A DNA stretch of 32,123 nt from Pseudomonadota bacterium (GTDB lineage Bacteria > Pseudomonadota > Alphaproteobacteria > Acetobacterales > Acetobacteraceae), in NCBI GenBank assembly GCA_021845835.1, contig JAJZVE010000001.1, forward strand, positions 1 through 32,123. Direction: 5' to 3'. The notes beneath the pieces were generated by a model. The model was not told the DNA's origin, did not search any database, and was given only the letters and a program-made list of their open reading frames with translations. A program made the translations under genes and the position numbers. This document shows, piece after piece, positions 30,231-32,123 of this stretch (the stretch's first letter is position 1; each line of letters opens with the position of its first letter).

Positions 30231-31564
30231 CAGGCGGAGACGCCGAGCGCCGGCGGCGGCACGGCCAGTCCTTCGGCCGCGTAGTCGCGCAGCTTGTTGC
30301 GCAGCGCGCGGATGGAGATGCCGAGAATGGTTGCGGCGTGCGTTCGGTTGCCGCTGGTGTGGTGCAGCGTGTGCAGGATCAGGTCGCGTTCCACCTCGGC
30401 GACGCTGCGGCCAACCAGCCCTGAGACGCCGCTTGGCGCGGCGCCCGTGCCTGGTGTCGGCGCGGCATCGCCGTGCAGCTCGATCGCGTCGGCGCCGATC
30501 GCATCGCCGGTCGCGAGCAGGACGGCGCGATGGATCGTGTTCTCCAGTTCGCGCACATTGCCGCGCCAGCCATGCGCCGCCAGCCGCGCCAGCGCCAGCG
30601 GCGCCAGCGGGCGCTGCGGCAGACCGTTGGTTTCGGCATAGACCTGCGCGAAATGCGCCGCCAGCACGGCAATGTCGGCGCGGCGTTCGCGCAGCGGCGG
30701 GATGCGCAGGGCGACCACGTCGAGCCGGAAATACAGGTCCTCGCGAAACCGGCCTTTCGCGGCTTCGGCGGCGAGGTCGCGGTTGGTGGTGGCAAGAATG
30801 CGCACGTTCACCCGCACCGGCCGCGCGCCGCCGACGCGATCGATCTCGCGTTCCTGGATGGCGCGCAGCAGCTTCGCCTGCAGTCGCGGGTCCATCTCGC
30901 CGATTTCGTCCAGCAGCAGCGTGCCGCCGTCCGCTGCCTCGAATTTTCCCACCCGGCGCGCCAGCGCGCCGCTGAACGCGCCCTTTTCGTGGCCAAACAG
31001 TTCGGATTCCAGCAGGTTTTCCGGGATCGCGGCGCAGTTCAACGCGACGAACGCGCCGCCGGCGCGGCGCGAGCGGCGATGGATGTGGCGCGCCAGCACC
31101 TCCTTGCCGGTGCCGCTCTCGCCGGTGATCAGCACGGAGGCGTCGGCGGCGGCGACCTGTTCGGCGCGCCGGATCGTCGCCGCCATCGCCGGGTCGGCGA
31201 AGATCAAGGCGTGGCCGTCATCGGCGACGGAGGCGAGAATGGCGGCGATCAGGTCCGGATCGGGCGGCAGCGGCAGGAACTCGCGCGCGCCGTCGCGGAT
31301 CGCGCGCACCGCGGCATCCGCCTGCGCGTTGACGCCGCAGGCGACGACCGGGACCGTGATGCGTTCCAGCGTGAGTGCCCGCAGCAGCGCGCCGATGTCA
31401 TGGCGCAGGTCGCACAGCACCAGCGCGATGGCGCCGTCCGCGCGCAGGCAGTCGAGCGCCGCGGCGAAACCGTCCGCCTGCGCGATGCGCGCCCCGCGCG
31501 CGATCGCCATCCGCGCCGCCTGGCCAAGTTCGGCGGCGAGGGAGCCGACGATCAGGACGCGCAT
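30230..31564 (-). CDS. flbD: Sigma-54-dependent flagellar regulator FlbD
   Basis: A 444-residue NtrC-family activator. The N-terminal receiver-like domain (1-115) starts MRVLIVGSLAAELGQAARMA and has no acidic pair, although Asp52 (LCDLRHD) is present. The AAA+ domain has GESGTGKEVLARHIH (148-162), a GAFTGA loop changed to GAFSGA (195-200), LLLDEIGEMD (216-225) and FREDLYFRLDVV. The C-terminus is a Fis-type helix-turn-helix (SGNRTHAATILGISIRALRN). It activates class III/IV flagellar promoters with sigma-54. In Caulobacter the homologue works with FliX rather than a kinase, which fits the degenerate receiver. It lies between fliN and flhA, matching the Caulobacter fliF operon for flbE-fliN-flbD. 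Confidence 0.92.
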   Translation of the reverse strand: MRVLIVGSLAAELGQAARMAIARGARIAQADGFAAALDCLRADGAIALVLCDLRHDIGALLRALTLERITVPVVACGVNAQADAAVRAIRDGAREFLPLPPDPDLIAAILASVADDGHALIFADPAMAATIRRAEQVAAADASVLITGESGTGKEVLARHIHRRSRRAGGAFVALNCAAIPENLLESELFGHEKGAFSGALARRVGKFEAADGGTLLLDEIGEMDPRLQAKLLRAIQEREIDRVGGARPVRVNVRILATTNRDLAAEAAKGRFREDLYFRLDVVALRIPPLRERRADIAVLAAHFAQVYAETNGLPQRPLAPLALARLAAHGWRGNVRELENTIHRAVLLATGDAIGADAIELHGDAAPTPGTGAAPSGVSGLVGRSVAEVERDLILHTLHHTSGNRTHAATILGISIRALRNKLRDYAAEGLAVPPPALGVSA

Positions 31565-31571
31565 GAATCGC

Positions 31572-31895
31572 TCACGACGCGCGGTCCGCCTTGACGATCT
31601 CCGTCATCGTGATGCCAAGGCGGTTGTCGTCCACCATCACCACCTCGCCGCGCGCGACCAGGCGATTGTTGACGTACACATCGATCGCCTCACCGAGCTT
31701 GCGGTCAAGCTCCACCACGGCGCCGCGGCCGAGCTTGAGCAACTGGCTGACCTGCATCGTGGTCTTGCCGAGCACGGCGCTGACCGTGACCGGGATGTCG
31801 TACACCGCCTCCAGCTCACGCGCGCTGCGCGGCAGCGTCGTCTCGGACGGCGGCGCCGGCTCGGCCGCATCGGCGAATTCTGGGTCGTCGGGCAT
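31572..31895 (-). CDS. fliN: Flagellar C-ring protein FliN
   Basis: A 107-residue protein of the FliN/SpoA family. After an acidic lead (1-28) comes the SpoA domain: YDIPVTVSAVLGKTTMQVSQ, then LLKLGRGAVVELDRKLGEAI, VYVNNRLVARGEVVMVDDNR and LGITMTEIV, all matching FliN closely. It forms the lower part of the motor switch and binds FliH and CheY-P. The ATG at 31895 lies 11 bases after the previous stop. The gap to flbD is seven bases, so it is one operon. Confidence 0.94.
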   Translation of the reverse strand: MPDDPEFADAAEPAPPSETTLPRSARELEAVYDIPVTVSAVLGKTTMQVSQLLKLGRGAVVELDRKLGEAIDVYVNNRLVARGEVVMVDDNRLGITMTEIVKADRAS

Positions 31896-31906
31896 TGTTC
31901 ACTCCG

Positions 31907-32123
31907 TCATGCCGTCTCTGCCGAGAGCAGGCCGAGCGGCGCCAGGGCCTCGGCGATGTCGCGCCAGGTCGCCGCACCGTCGCGCACGGCATGGCCATCG
32001 CCCCAGACGATCGCGACGTCGCCCGCCGCCAGACCCGCGTCCGCCTCGATGCGCAGCGGCGCGGCGCGGCGCAGTTTCAGGACAGCGAGTTCGTCGCGGG
32101 CCGCGTCGATCAGCGCCGCCGGC
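31907..32123 (-). CDS. C-terminal part of FliH/FlbE-like flagellar assembly protein (partial)
   Basis: The open frame enters from the right edge of the window and stops at 31907 (TGA), leaving 71 visible residues. They include LIDAARDELAVLKLRRAAPL, RIEADAGLAAGDVAIVWGDG and a C-terminal TWRDIAEALAPLGLLSAETA. The IEAD-GLAxGDVxIxWxDG pattern matches the C-terminal end of FliH/FlbE proteins. Those proteins regulate the flagellar export ATPase and bind FliN. The position directly upstream of fliN and flbD matches flbE in the Caulobacter operon. The start lies outside the window. Confidence 0.72.
   Translation of the reverse strand, partial: PAALIDAARDELAVLKLRRAAPLRIEADAGLAAGDVAIVWGDGHAVRDGAATWRDIAEALAPLGLLSAETA

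Noticed and set aside
27975..30284. Plus-strand ORF of 769 codons opposite flhA/flhF
   Set aside because: Antisense to unmistakable FlhA and FlhF sequences; the translation is low-complexity Arg/Gln/Gly-rich and has no motif.
1..32123. tRNA, rRNA, CRISPR array, insertion sequence, prophage or defence genes
   Set aside because: No cloverleaf, spaced direct-repeat array, transposase or integrase motif was found by eye on either strand.

Overview
The window is a GC-rich, gene-dense piece of a bacterial chromosome. Several features point to an alphaproteobacterium, most likely Rhodospirillales/Acetobacteraceae: a Caulobacter-like flagellar order (FlbE/FliH, FliN, FlbD), FlhA-FlhF-FlhG, an Azospirillum-type L-arabinose/D-galactose 1-dehydrogenase, and a BBP2-type barrel beside a capsule export lipoprotein. 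The taxonomic call is inference from gene content. No rRNA, tRNA, CRISPR array, transposase or integrase was found.

Region 1 (1-4126, + strand) is the 3' part of a hydrogenase-4-like operon: hyfE, hyfF, hyfG-like and hyfI-like genes, coupled by ATGA-type overlaps or short gaps. The large subunit lacks the cysteine pairs that hold a [NiFe] site. The complex therefore looks like an energy-converting hydrogenase-related (Ehr) complex, built on a complex I plan but not a hydrogenase. An inverted pair of REP-like palindromes precedes hyfE.

Region 2 (4104-10685) holds a PEBP/YbhB-like periplasmic protein, a carbohydrate ABC importer (binding protein and two permeases, no ATPase), a large membrane protein of GT-C-like layout, and the sugar 1-dehydrogenase. 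Import and oxidation of an aldose is the natural reading, but it is not proven.

Region 3 (10704-26534) is mainly an exopolysaccharide locus in several short transcription units. On the minus strand lie a Gly/Tyr/Trp-rich lipoprotein, a single-domain response regulator, an outer-membrane beta-barrel, a Wza-like export lipoprotein and a membrane O-acyltransferase. On the plus strand lie a GT-C-like membrane protein, a Wzx-type flippase, then a block of initiating sugar-phosphate transferase, Wzc-type co-polymerase/tyrosine kinase, a 60-residue membrane peptide and a Wzy/O-antigen-ligase-type polymerase. A GT2 glycosyltransferase, a small secreted protein and a second acyltransferase follow. These make up a Wzx/Wzy-type assembly and export pathway with sugar acylation, but only one conventional glycosyltransferase is present. 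The kinase P-loop has lost both of its usual glycines.

Region 4 (26516-32123, minus strand) is a tightly coupled flagellar operon, read from the right edge: FliH/FlbE C-terminus, fliN, flbD, flhA, flhF, flhG. It encodes a C-ring protein, a sigma-54 activator, the export gate, and the FlhF/FlhG pair that sets flagellar place and number.

Neighbouring genes overlap often: four convergent pairs overlap at their 3' ends and one divergent pair overlaps at the start codons. Long ORFs opposite real genes are GC-driven shadows and are omitted.
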